DNA of 64,000 nt, taken from Gracilariopsis chorda (taxonomy: Eukaryota > Rhodophyta > Florideophyceae > Gracilariales > Gracilariaceae). The stretch is taken from assembly GCA_003194525.1 (NCBI GenBank), contig NBIV01000197.1:62001-126000 (forward strand), written 5' to 3'. The notes under the pieces are model-generated. The model was not told the DNA's origin, did not search any database, and saw nothing but the letters and a program-made list of their open reading frames with translations. Below are positions 53,420 to 64,000 of the stretch, piece by piece. A program made the translations under genes and the position numbers. Within the stretch, counting starts at the first letter, position 1, and each line of letters starts with the position of its first letter.

Positions 53420-54158
53420 CACCCACAAGGCATGGACAAGATGGTTACCTCACTTGCAGATGTGGTACCTGCTGAGCGCTACAAGTAACGGAGGGAAGAT
53501 GAAGAACATTTTAACCGTATCATGCAGGCCAGACATCATGTTCGCGTCATCTATGTTGGCGCGACAAGTCCATGACCCGTTCATGAGGCACGTTGGACTT
53601 GGTAAACGGGTGCTACGATACCTGCACGGGACCAAGGGCCTTGGTTTGTTCTATCCCTCGGACACCCGTAGCCCAATGGAAGTGTTTTGTTATGCGGATT
53701 GGGCTGGATGTCGTGACACTAGGAAATCGACGACTGGAATCCTAGTAAAGGTAAACGAAGCCCCGGTGCTTTAGACGACGAAGAAGCAATCCATGATTGC
53801 ACTCTCGTCCAGCGAAGCAGAATACATCGCACTCTCATACTGCGGTAAGACTCTGCGATGGTTGCGTAGATTATTTTGGGAACTCCTTCGTGAGGAAGTA
53901 TTGGCCGACGAGCCGAACATGTACCCTGTATCTATTTACACTGATAGCTCAACCGCTATGTCTATCGTTGAAAAGCCTAAGTCTTCGGAAAGGTACAAAC
54001 ATATTGATATTAAGTTCCATCACATGAAAGAGCTGGTGAAGACGGGTGCTGTGAATGTTAAGTATATATCTACGAAAATGCAACCAGCAGATGTCTTGAC
54101 AAAAAGCGTAGACTATGCAACTCTCTTGCGACTCAGGGTCGTTTGCGGTCTACACTAA
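53420..54158 (+). mobile_element. Ty1/copia fossil fragment (end of RT and RNase H)
   Basis: This is the 3' coding end of a copia element: SCRPDIMFASSMLARQVHDP, KRVLRYLHGTKGLGLFY, YADWAGCRDTRKSTTGIL, then SSSEAEYIALS, YTDSSTAMSI, KHIDIKFHHMKE and MQPADVLTK. It is truncated at its 5' side right behind the stop of the secreted-protein gene. It differs from the copia fossil in the palindrome. It is broken. Confidence 0.88.
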
Positions 54159-54746
54159 TGTCTTATCTCTGACTTTATTCATTTGTTTTTCTTTCTCTAT
54201 ATTTATGTTTGCCTTGAGGCGTCAAGGCGTTTTTTCTTTTTTTTTAATAGTAATTGTATCTTTACCTTTTCCTTACGTTTGGGCTTTTTATCCTACATGG
54301 TTTTCGCCAAATCTAAGGTTTTTAATGGTAGCTACGTTATGGAACTCTAGACAATGGGTCGAATCCGCCATTCACTATTGCGCTAAGTCGTCGCTGCTAC
54401 GGTAACTTAGCAAGGGACGGTGAGAATTATATTTTATTTCGGTGGCGTGGAGCGCAGGAGCTCGCTTGACAGTGAGCTCCCCACGGAGCTCACTGTACCG
54501 TAACGATAATAAAATACTAGCTCTCTGCTGGCGGTGCCCGCCACTGTGGGGAGACGGGGAACCATCTTGTCACAGAACAATAATCTTTGATTATAGAATG
54601 GGTACGTAAAGATGCACTGAAAGCTGTGAATGAGAACATTATGAAAAATATCTCAAATGTTAGTGAGCCGCGGCAGCCCATGAGCGTATGTGTCGATGTA
54701 GAAGTCCTGATTTAGAAGCATGTCAATTCGGCAAACTACTAAATCT
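54159..54746. other. Non-coding region between the copia fragment and the inverted LTR
   Basis: A T-rich stretch directly after the copia fragment (about 54160-54260) is followed by GC-richer sequence containing a perfect hairpin at 54469-54496. No gene is seen. Confidence 0.45.
54469..54496. repeat. Perfect hairpin, 12-bp stem, CCAC loop
   Basis: ACAGTGAGCTCC is followed by CCAC and GGAGCTCACTGT. A smaller GGCGG/CCGCC hairpin follows about 35 nt later. No T-run follows either one. Confidence 0.7.
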
Positions 54747-55819
54747 TGTCGGTTGTAGGCGCCATCACAAAACGGTGACGCAGAGGGGGGCGCAACTTAG
54801 CAATAAGGTAGGCTAAAAAGGGGTTCCTGGTAGCTGAAAGCCCCGTAGAGATGAAAATGATAAATAGAACGCACGAAAAAAATGGAAATCCAAGTAACAA
54901 AAAGGAATCAATCTGTTAAGCAAATATGAAAACAAAAGAGGAGCAAGAGTCTCAATCACAGAAAACTTCTTCAAAACTTCTTGAGACGGCGCAGGACCAA
55001 AACATTATGTCAATGGCCACTAAAAGTCAAACTCCCGTCTTTCAGTCAGACAATACGAATGTGTCGTGATTTCTGCAGCCTATCTACTTTGTCACTAGCT
55101 AGACGCAGGGGCGGACAAACTTTACAGGGCTTCCAAAGGAGAGACATTACCAGCGGGATATGCTTTAACTCTCTACCCAATCTGGCCCTATGCAGGAAAC
55201 ATTGCACGGCACTTCATCTGCAGACAGCTTCCCATCTAGCACTTCCGTCCGGAAATCGCCAGGTCTTCTGACCGGCACTGTTATCCGAGCAAAACTTCGG
55301 TGGAGCTCACAGACGACAGAAGCAACTTTTTTACACACTTCCCGTCTCCAGTCCACGCTTGAAGCGCTGTAACCGGATTCAGCGACGGCAGTTATCCACC
55401 AAAAGTATACACCTAGCGCACAACACCTCACTAGATGCGAGTGTGGTTTGAATGGTAGACTAAAAGATTAGGAAGGGTTAGGGTGATGTTTTTGTGTATG
55501 AGTGTGATGTTGAGCTGAGTCCAAAACGAATTCCGGGTGTCAAAGTGCCCTTTTGTAGCGTCTATAAGCACTTAAAACAACGCAGGAACGCATTACTACT
55601 TTCTACTTACTCATTTGTGCGTCTAGGTTACTCCATTGGCTTCTAGCAGCCTCTGGATCTGCACACTAACCAATAACACTCCGCCTTCTAGCGCCAGCGT
55701 CACTCAAATACAGCAGCGCGGCTGGGCCAGCGAAGCAAAGAATGCTCTAGGAGCTGCTGGAAGACTCTACACGTGTGTCCCAGCAGTGCCGGAGCATTCT
55801 ACACGTTTCGCAACCAACA
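54747..55819 (-). repeat. Solo-like LTR (minus orientation)
   Basis: On the minus strand it starts TGTTGGTTGCGAA at 55819 and ends CAACCGACA at 54747, so its own ends are inverted repeats, as is typical of LTRs. It is homologous over its full length to 50097-51164 but in the opposite orientation, and the divergence makes it old. No clear flanking duplication is seen. Confidence 0.78.
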
Positions 55820-58133
55820 TCGCTGACACCAGAGTCACAGAAACGCGACAAAATTTAATAAAGTGCTCTGATCGAAAGAAGCTTGATCAAGACATAGCCA
55901 ATTGATTTACAGAAGAAATCGCACCTCTTTTCAACCACTTGGAGTTCAAACCGCATGCAAATGCAGTGCTAGCAGGGGGTTTGACATTCAGTGATATTTG
56001 CATAGTTCATCCCGCTCCGAGAGCTCATCTTCAAGATGGCAGTTTGTTTACCAGGAATATTGGGAAATTCAGAATTCTATATGGAACTTGTCTCTCTCGC
56101 TACAGAGCTTCTGGTTACGGTGATCCGGAATCTTTTGCAACTTTTTTGCGACGAGAAGTCTTATATTATGTACGCCTTTTCTTTCCTAAAACAAGGCCCA
56201 AATCGTCAGCCACTTGTGACAAGATCATGGAATAGAAAGGCACCACGAGACAAACAAGTTGGACGTGGCAGTGGTGCATATGACTTTGGAGGTCCAGAGA
56301 TCCCATTGCGAAACAAACAAAGAAAGCAAACAGAATGAAACTATTGTGATGGGAGTGGACCGCCTTGTGGCTGCACTGCAGCCTTTTGGTAATATCGTTT
56401 CAACAGAGCTCCAGATTGCAGAGAGGGATGGAATGAGATTTGGGGATCTCGAAGTTCAAGCGCGTTCCACATTTTCTACTCTGAACGGAATTACCAAGAA
56501 GATATAAATGCTGTGACGGGCATCAAAGGATGAAGCGAAAGCGGCTTTCCAAGGAATACTGGAGAAACTAATGAGTAACCTGGGTTCTAAAGACCTTTTG
56601 TATCATCTGCTTGGGGGTTAGAGAACCAAGCTTCAGTACTGTTGCGTAAAAACGATAGTACATTTGGGCATTTATATGTTTTATTGCTCTCATTCTACTC
56701 GGTTCAAGTGTGGACGGCTCTCACAAGGGTGTTTATTATGGATTCCCATGCTAAAGTTCAAGATTTGGTAACCAAAAGCACCGCCCGGATAAATCATGTA
56801 TAATACCACTGGTCAGTGGAAGGTTACGCGCTCGTAGCTGATATATTGATGTGTTTGCCAAATCTAACATGTACGTAGAGAACTATCCGCCCTGAACCCC
56901 TCTTATCAATCCGATTTCCATTGAATTTTATAGACGCATCGCTCTGGCATCTACTTCTATGATCGATGATGATCTACGTACACCCAAGACATTGCTACAT
57001 ACTATTGTACGGCACAGTCCTTCATAGTCCTGGGAATCACTTCGGAGTGATGAGTTGGTATGCGCTCTTAAGCTTATTCTTGAATTAAGCACTCCCAGCG
57101 AAGAAATCAAGAACAGAATATTGGTCATTCCTGCCAAGAATTTTTGCGTAAAACCCGTGATCGAAGCTTCATCACTGTCCCGTGTGACATCAAAACCAAA
57201 AACAGAAGAGCCGAACCATCCAACTTGTTCCTTGAACTGGTGACTCCAGCAGCTGAATTATATTTTGCTGCCAGTATTTTCTCTCCATCAGAGGCGTACA
57301 ACTTTGTAAAGACTCTGGAGCAAAAAAAGTGAAAATCCAATCCATTATGCTGCTCAAACTTGGCTGAAGACGTTGGAACATGCAGCAGTTCATTTTCATA
57401 TTGAAAGTACTCCAAGCAAGTGATTCTTAAGTCTGGATCTTAGAATCGATGAACACGTGTTATGAAACGTGCGGTGGATGCGCAGTCAGGAATTGGGGAG
57501 AATGGGGGCGGAAAAAGGTGCGTAAACGGCTTTGTAACAAAGGGCAAATGATGGAAAAAGAAACGGGAACAAGACGCATTGACATGTTAAATCGGGCAGT
57601 ATCACAGGTTTTTGGGCACGTTTTAGCACGAGCAAAGTGGCGTAATTTAGTACCAAGGTGCGGCACGATTTTTATGCGGGACAAGCATGACCGACAACCT
57701 TAGAAACCAGTTGGAATGAGGCTATAACAAAATTTTCATAGAGAGAGAAACGGGTTCGAGATTGGCGTGCGTTTCGACTATTCGGGAGTAATCGCGATTT
57801 AGATGGTGGTTCTTTGTGGAAGGGCATAAGCTAATTAGATATCATGCCAAAAAATGAGGCTTGAAGATGTCTGCCTTGAAGTGATAGAGATCCTACCCAA
57901 CCGGGATTCTTCTGTTGAGCAACCAGGTGAGCAGGGAAGGGGAGGTAAAGGGTGGATGTGATGGAGGCGGTCCGTATCCGTTAAACAGGAGGGTCTGTGC
58001 CGAAGACTTCGAACTCGGTTTGGTATCGCCCTAATAATACCTATCATCCTAATACAGAATTGTAGGCGGATGATTATTCTCATACTGTTGTTGCAGAAAT
58101 CTTAGTTTTCTATCAAAGAATAACAGATAATTT
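55820..58133. other. Region without a recognisable gene
   Basis: Only frames under about 100 codons occur (for example 55939-56235, 56259-56507, 57125-57415), none with a domain I recognise and several on both strands over the same bases. It may contain decayed transposon sequence belonging to the Harbinger remnant to its right. Confidence 0.4.
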
Positions 58134-59049
58134 TCAAACCTTGGAATGGTATCTCTTGCGTGCTAAACCAAATCTAGCTAGCTGTTCAGCGAGGGCATCT
58201 CTTGTGACACTCATTTCTCTCGTCCATTGCCGAAACCTTTTGTTGTGCCTTTCAGTGTGCAACATATTTTGGAAGTGAACTACCAGAGAGCCTCGTACAC
58301 CGATCAGTTCATGCGTTGGTATCATATCAAACAATGAGAAGTCCGCATTTTCAATTATGAAATTGTGCAGCTTCGCTGCCACAATAATTATAAGTCTTGA
58401 ATTGGCTATATGGTACCGTATTGCGGACCAAAATATTCCATAGCGAGAAACCAGCATACCAAAGGCCTACTCTACACAAATTGGACAAGATTAGTGATAG
58501 TAACTGAATGCCTCTTATTCGACCGTTAAGTCTTTTCCAGCGTATGGCGTCAAGATTCTAAGATCATTCGAGTATGCATCATCTGCAACCACGGTAACCC
58601 TGCGTGGAAGATAATCACTTGTGAACAAATCGAAAAGCTTTGTTGCAGAAAAAGTGGTCAAATCATGCATACTGCCAGCATGCAGCGCAGATATAATCGA
58701 GAACTTGTAATTTGCTCCGGCTGCTGCTTAAACAACTATTCCAAAAACCCCTTTTCTGTTGTAGTACCTTCGTGAATCTGCAAATTCCGACAATGGGTGT
58801 TGGTGTATCTGAATAGCAATGCCGTCTAGCGCTGCTGCAACTCCGTCAAATGGACATTTTCGTATCTGTTGGAACATTTTTGCGCTTATTAGACGTTCTG
58901 ATTTCTGTTGAAGGAAAATGCGATTCGGCAAGAGTCCTATTCAAAGCACACAATTCTTTCTCAATTACTCCATAAACGGTTGGAAATGCTATCCCATAAG
59001 GCCAATATAAGTCTAAATAACTAGCTTCGGCTTGTAATCTTAGCTTCAT
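58134..59049 (-). pseudogene. PIF/Harbinger transposase remnant (DDE_Tnp_4)
   Basis: The order of blocks is that of a Harbinger transposase: LRLQAEASYLDLYWPYGI, then FDGVAAALDGIAIQIH with the first Asp, YYNRKGVFGIVV, GSMHDLTTFS, VVADDAYSND with the second Asp, VE before AFGMLVSRYGIFW with the Glu, and AAKLHNFIIEN. It is decayed: a frameshift near 58850-58930 separates the first block, and in-frame stops lie at about 58728, 58530, 58515 and 58480. Terminal inverted repeats were not found. Further N-terminal sequence may extend to about 59375. Confidence 0.85.
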
Positions 59050-61300
59050 AAAAACATGACAGCCAGTGATACTGCACTAGCAACGGTTTCGTCCAATCTT
59101 TGACTCCGTTTCAGTGTAACATTTGAAGCGGAACTTAGAAAACAATACTCCGCCTTCGTAAGTCATTACATGCGAGTGAACAGCGCATCGGATATTCTTA
59201 ATAATAGTTTGTTACACTTAAACTCTGTTCTTACAAATATGTACTTGGGCTCATGCAACCTGGTACTGGCAAGTGCGGACATAAGCATGGCGTTCAGACT
59301 GTGACGAGCCACTCGATGAAGCCCCTGCTTTCGATTCTTCCGTGAGGGCGGCTTGCATGAGCAAGAAGCCTGCAAAGTTTGAGTGCCCCTCGAAGTTAGC
59401 GATCCGGCATGGTGTTCGCAGCATGAACTCTAAACACGCATATCCACAGTTAACAATACACTTCCTTTCCATAATGAGAGAATGGTTTTATACTTGGAAA
59501 GATGGAAAAGATAATGCCCAAAATGTCCTCTCATCATCTTTGTCAACTCGTAAAACGACCCTCAGGGTGGGGACAGAATACAAACTCTTATCACCTGGTA
59601 GCAAGGCATAACTAGATACTAACAGCGTGATGAATCAATTCATACCGCTTTCTGGGATGGGAGAGTGGGTGTCAAATGACAGCTGACAAAACGAAAGCGG
59701 CGATCCACTTCTGTTGAGGACCCTGCTCATCACGAATCTGGAAAGAAAGGTCGGAATGTCCCCCAAGGAGAGCGGAAAATCTGCAGCATGACGATAGCCG
59801 CCGAAATTCTCAAATAATGATATTCTGCGTTTCTGTTGTCGAGTTTGGGGAACCATTGTACGAATGCGATCGGAATGCTGCTGATAAGGTGTAACACAGT
59901 CGTAATTTGGCAGAACGATTTTATCTACGCCCCAAAAATGCAGGCTACTGTTTGTGGTTTCGGTCGAACAACAGAAAACAACTGGGGACCCTCACCGGTT
60001 GATCTTGTCTTTCTGGTGAGTGGCCACTCCAACAAGAGCAGTTCTTTTATGGATGCCTCTTCAGAAGTAAACAAGCGCTGTTCTGACGGAAATAATATGG
60101 AAGCCAAATTAGTTTCTCCAATCAAATCTATAAAGTTGTAGAATATACTTACGAGACATAACAAGGTATATTATCTCATGCGACCACTAGAGAATATCGA
60201 CGAACTATCGCCAAGACTGCAGCGGTTGTCAATCTCACTATCTGTTCTCTCTGTCATTCCGGGAAGGGGGGGGGGGGGGGCAGACAAGCGAGGTCATATA
60301 TTTACTGCCTCTAGTTGAAACGAGTGGACTGTAAACTACGTTACAACTGGTTGCCAGGGTGGATTCCCCTTCAGTGCCCTTCGTAAGCAATTTATTCAGC
60401 GCAGATTGGACTAAACTAAGCCACGACTATGAAACTTAGTATTCACCGTTAAAACCTATACCAAAGGAAAATCTTATAGGAAAAACAAGAATATGACATC
60501 GGATCCATCTTTGGCTTGGCGCAGCAAAAGGGGTCCAGCATTCTGCACCAGAGCCAAACTTTGGTTGATGGATCCGAAGAAATAGAAGAAACACATCTCT
60601 AAATTTAGAGTTACTTTTGACAGAAACGTGGCGTTCGAAGTGCATTTGATAACAATTGGCTGGCATTGCATTCATTTACTGTAGTGCCAGCCACTTAGGA
60701 GCAGCCACAGTCAAAACTCAGCAGTAAATGAGCTTTGAGGTTTGCTGCTGCTGCTGGTGAATGTTTTAAATGGAAGGGAGGCGTTACGCCAAAAAAGTTT
60801 TGTGCACGTGCTGAAGGGGGCGTACGAGCGTCTTCATTGGCCTAACGGCTCCTTCCAATCAACACGTACCCCTTCATCTCTCTATAAATCATTATAAGAG
60901 AGAGACAAGACGAAGCGTCCTTGGGCCGCTGGCGTCTATGCGCGCCATGGTGGATTAGTGACAAAAGTCGTAAAAAGAAGAGAGGAGGGGAAACCAAAAT
61001 CTCAAAATCAAGTCGTTTAATTCAAGCAAAAAAGGGCAAAACATAAAATTACGTTGGGAGAGGGGTGCAGAATTGAATAGCTTTAGGCAGCTCTGGAGTC
61101 GTAATGGCCACAGGCATAGGACTAATTGTTTGCACATACCCAGATGTAATATTTTGGTCATGCATATGCACCACACGATCGTTCTTTTAAAATTGAGACA
61201 CTGCGAGACATAACTGACACGCAGAGAAGAAATTGGATCATACAGCTACAAAAATGCCATTCAAGGTCTTTCCCTTCCTTTTTTGAAGGGTTGCTGCAGA
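59050..61300. other. Region without a recognisable gene
   Basis: Possible Harbinger N-terminal remains lie up to about 59375. Beyond that, frames are all under about 100 codons and lack domains. A 15-G tract sits at 60266-60280. Confidence 0.4.
60266..60280 (+). repeat. G15 homopolymer
   Basis: There are fifteen consecutive G residues after CCGGGAA. Such a run may be length-variable or a sequencing weak point. Confidence 0.85.
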
Positions 61301-64000
61301 AGAAAGGCATATGGGGAACTGTCTCGAATGATGCGAATGTCCGCGAAAGCAAACTTGAAGTCTATATGATGCAGGAGCTGTCACTCCAGCATGTGTTCGT
61401 TCTGGTCCAATCGAGCCACCGGCATTGTAAAGTGATCAAAACGCACGACCACGAACAGCTCTTCATTGATCACAGCGGTATGCAGCACGTTCTAAATGAC
61501 GAAAAATGGCACACAAGTTTTCAAATCTAGGTTATGAGGTGGTATTCCAGTAGGTTCATACTGATATGCAAACCCGGGAACAGAAATATTGGTGACTTCG
61601 GACTCTGAGTTCTTTCCGCGGTCACGTTGTACCATTTTAGCTGACGGAAGAGTGAAGCGTCCACCAGGAAACAGATCCAGCGCTACCACATTATCTTCTT
61701 CGACCAACAGGTTTGTGGATGCAATGAGCGTTTTGCTGAGATCCACATTCTCTTTGCGTCTTGTTGTCAGACACCTCCACAGGAATTGGTAAGCGGTGTG
61801 CATTCGACCCGTGGATCTGAGTGGTATTGAAGCTTTGTGGGACATATTGTTCCATGCAACGGAACGTAGGAGCGACAAATACGCCGGATCACCGGCTTGC
61901 AGTACTTGTTCGGTGAGATACAGCACATGGACCGAGCAAAGTGTCCACAGATCACTCTTCCACTTTAACTCGTGGTGGGATGTTTGTGTACACTCGTATC
62001 ACCTGTCCACTCGGCTTAGCCTCCATGTATATCTGCTGCAAAATGGGAACCAGCTATGAGTAGTAGGTGGATAGAACGATCGTTAAGTCCCCAGTAGGAG
62101 GCTGGTTTTCCATTCCACTGCAACGAAAATCTTTGAGCACTGCATCCATGAGTTCGAAAATGTGTCATGGAAGCATGTATGCCTCATCCACGACGAGCAG
62201 TTGTATTCAGTGAAGCAGTTCCACAAGTTGGGATCGGGGATCGCATCCGGACAAAGAAGCTATGCTGGTGCTTGTGCTGGCCTTACCTGCTACATCTAGT
62301 ACAAGCAAGCTATGTAAAGTGCGATCACGTTTTTATAACGATGCTGCAATGCGTATTGTAGCAGTAATTTCGACAAGCATTCCTTCTGACTCTTTGATAT
62401 CGCGAAGGAGGTTGAGAACGTACGTCTTTCCAGTACCTGCGGATCCGTGCACAAAAAACGCCATTCTGGAGTGCTTGGTTTCTCTTGCAGCGCTTGTAGT
62501 GGATGAAATGAGCCACGCAGGGTGTCAAAGACTTGTTTTCGATGAGTGTTTAAGGTTGCATACCGTGACTGCAACGTTGATGCATTTCACATCAAGTGCG
62601 CGTCTCGAGTGATGTAAGCTCGATTTGTTTCAGTCAGTCCTGCACCATCCTGCTGTAGCTGCTGCGAGAAGAAGCTTTGATCGCGAAGCATTCGTCCAAC
62701 GCGCCAGTCTGAGATCTCCAACACACGTCGATACATTTCTTACTCTCGTTGCTGCCCATCGTTTGTATGTATGTCGCTACATAGAGCCCCTCAGTTTTCG
62801 ACGGACTTTTTATCTGGGTCTGCGCCTTGTTGGTACTGTTTAACAACCAAAGTGGTAGCTCTAAGGGCTTGCTGGAGATCTGCACTGGTTCTTGAAACGC
62901 AATATCCGTCCGCGAGCACTCCGCTTGCAATCTCAGCTTCAGAATACTTTTCATACTGCTGTTGGTTAAAAGTCCTTCCGTCATCATAAGAGCTAGGGCC
63001 ATGATTCATGAGCAGCAAGCGAAGACCAAACACCTCAATTTCGAACGTTGAGGCACCTCTGATACCTGGAACGCACTGCTCGTCTTTCTTGCGCTTTACC
63101 ACGTACATTCGTGGATTGAAATCGTCTTCGGGCATCTGAGTTCTGTCTGCGTCGTGTCAATTAGTTACACGCCCAAAAATCGTGCCATACAAACGCACCT
63201 TTTCGAAGTACGAAAGGTACCTGAGGCTCGCATATGCTTCAGCCCTTGCAAAATAGCTCTCCGAAGTAGACGGCTGCGATGCAGACTGTATCTGATTTGG
63301 ACCTCTCAGCAGAAACGTTCGCTCTCCCTCCAATTGAATGGCTGGTCTCTCTACTTAAGCTATGATTTGCTCAAGGTGAAACTAAAAAAGTCTCCAAGCT
63401 GCATTGATAGTGCCCACCACGTGCATGCATGTACGGAAGGATGCCGTTCCGCACTTGCATCTCTTGTTGCTGCTCGTTCTGTGTGCCTATCTCATTAGTG
63501 CCACTACTACTGAGCACCACCTGTTCAGATTTGGGCTGCTTAGAGTATTTCATCAAAAAGGCAACTGCGCTCTCTTCTTTCGTGCGTTCTATGTTTATAT
63601 GGGAGCGGTACGTCTTGGTCAGACTTGGAAGGTACGGCATAACATTGAGGTTTTCTGCCCTTCTTCTGCGGTGGATAACGCGAGTTGTGCCTTCTTCGAT
63701 GCAAGTATCCAGCACAATCACATTGCTTTCGTATCCAAACTTGCACCGCCCAGTGTGATTCCTGCAGTTAAAAGAGTTCCAATGCCTGTGCATCGACCAA
63801 ATAAGGCCATGCAAAATATTTTCTTCACCGGAAAGGGGAATTTATGCATGAATCAGTTCGTCAATTACATCAATGTCTTCAGTCACGCCTCTTTCGAGCC
63901 ATATGAGGATGTTGAAATGAAGCACATTGCGTTCTTGACACTAAAGCTTTGATGCAAGCCCCAAGCACTTAATTCCCAAGCTGTCCTAGGTCTTCTCCAA
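61301..64000 (-). pseudogene. Helitron Rep-helicase remnant (continues past the window end)
   Basis: Blocks in the expected order read leftward on the minus strand. A Rep part at about 63900-63370 has LHFNILIWL, CKFGYE, NVMPYLPSL, HINIERTKEE and AVAFLMKYS. The linker typical of Helitrons lies at 63135-62790 (RMYVVKR, FGLRLLLMNHGPSSYDDGRT). A Pif1-like helicase follows, with Walker A GSAGTGKT at 62446-62423, Walker B LLVVDEAYML near 62194-62171, GDLTIVLSTYYS, and the conserved C-terminal stretch PTGIPPHNLDLKTCVP near 61530. The blocks sit in different frames with stops between, so it is decayed. The HUH motif position reads HFN rather than HxH. The 3' terminus (hairpin plus CTRR) could not be placed. 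Confidence 0.85.

Noticed and set aside
54469-54496. The hairpin as a bacterial-type terminator
   Set aside because: The window is eukaryotic and no T-run follows the stem.
56036-57703. Several 60-100 codon frames as host genes
   Set aside because: They compete on both strands and in several phases over the same bases and match no family I know.

Overview
The window is eukaryotic nuclear DNA dominated by transposable elements, with a few host genes at its edges and captured inside repeats. The only confidently named host gene is the 3' end of NOT1 (CCR4-NOT scaffold). The sparse, nearly intron-free genes and the mix of a Ty3/gypsy chromovirus, Ty1/copia, a MULE with a Ulp1-type protease, PIF/Harbinger and Helitron would fit an alga, perhaps a red alga, but nothing here proves the lineage.

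Layout. 1-326: NOT1 C-terminus. 1394-2938 (-): a Myb/SANT-like protein gene with a likely 75-nt intron. 3268-41101: a giant nested palindrome. Its outer arms (3268-11584 and 33014-41101, about 8 kb each) are inverted copies a few percent apart. Each arm holds a two-TM-segment protein gene, a convergent cysteine-rich protein gene, a gypsy fossil and a copia fossil. Between the arms lie a second inverted duplication of another gypsy fossil (11585-14134 against 15372-17921), a nearly complete chromovirus with both LTRs (19625-29535), and the 5' part of the copia fossil. 41478-49583: a Mutator-like DNA transposon with 240-bp TIRs and a 9-bp target duplication. It carries a Ulp1-like cysteine protease ORF, an ORF with a FAR1-type zinc motif, a MULE transposase and a converging acidic ORF. 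50097-55819: two related LTRs in inverted orientation flank a gene for a secreted protein with two identical Cx7Cx2Cx2Cx2Cx6C repeats (51994-53418) and a copia RNase H fragment. 58134-59049 (-): a decayed PIF/Harbinger transposase. 61492-64000 (-): a decayed Helitron Rep-helicase running off the window.

The most unusual signal is in the chromovirus. Its LTRs and coding parts alike are packed with very short inverted repeats (4-6 bp stems, 2-5 nt loops, usually a CC-starting 5' arm and a GG-ending 3' arm), often spaced about every 20 bp. I did not see this density in the neighbouring elements or host genes. The second main candidate is the four-ORF MULE. No tRNA, rRNA or CRISPR array was recognised; this was reading by eye, not a model search.
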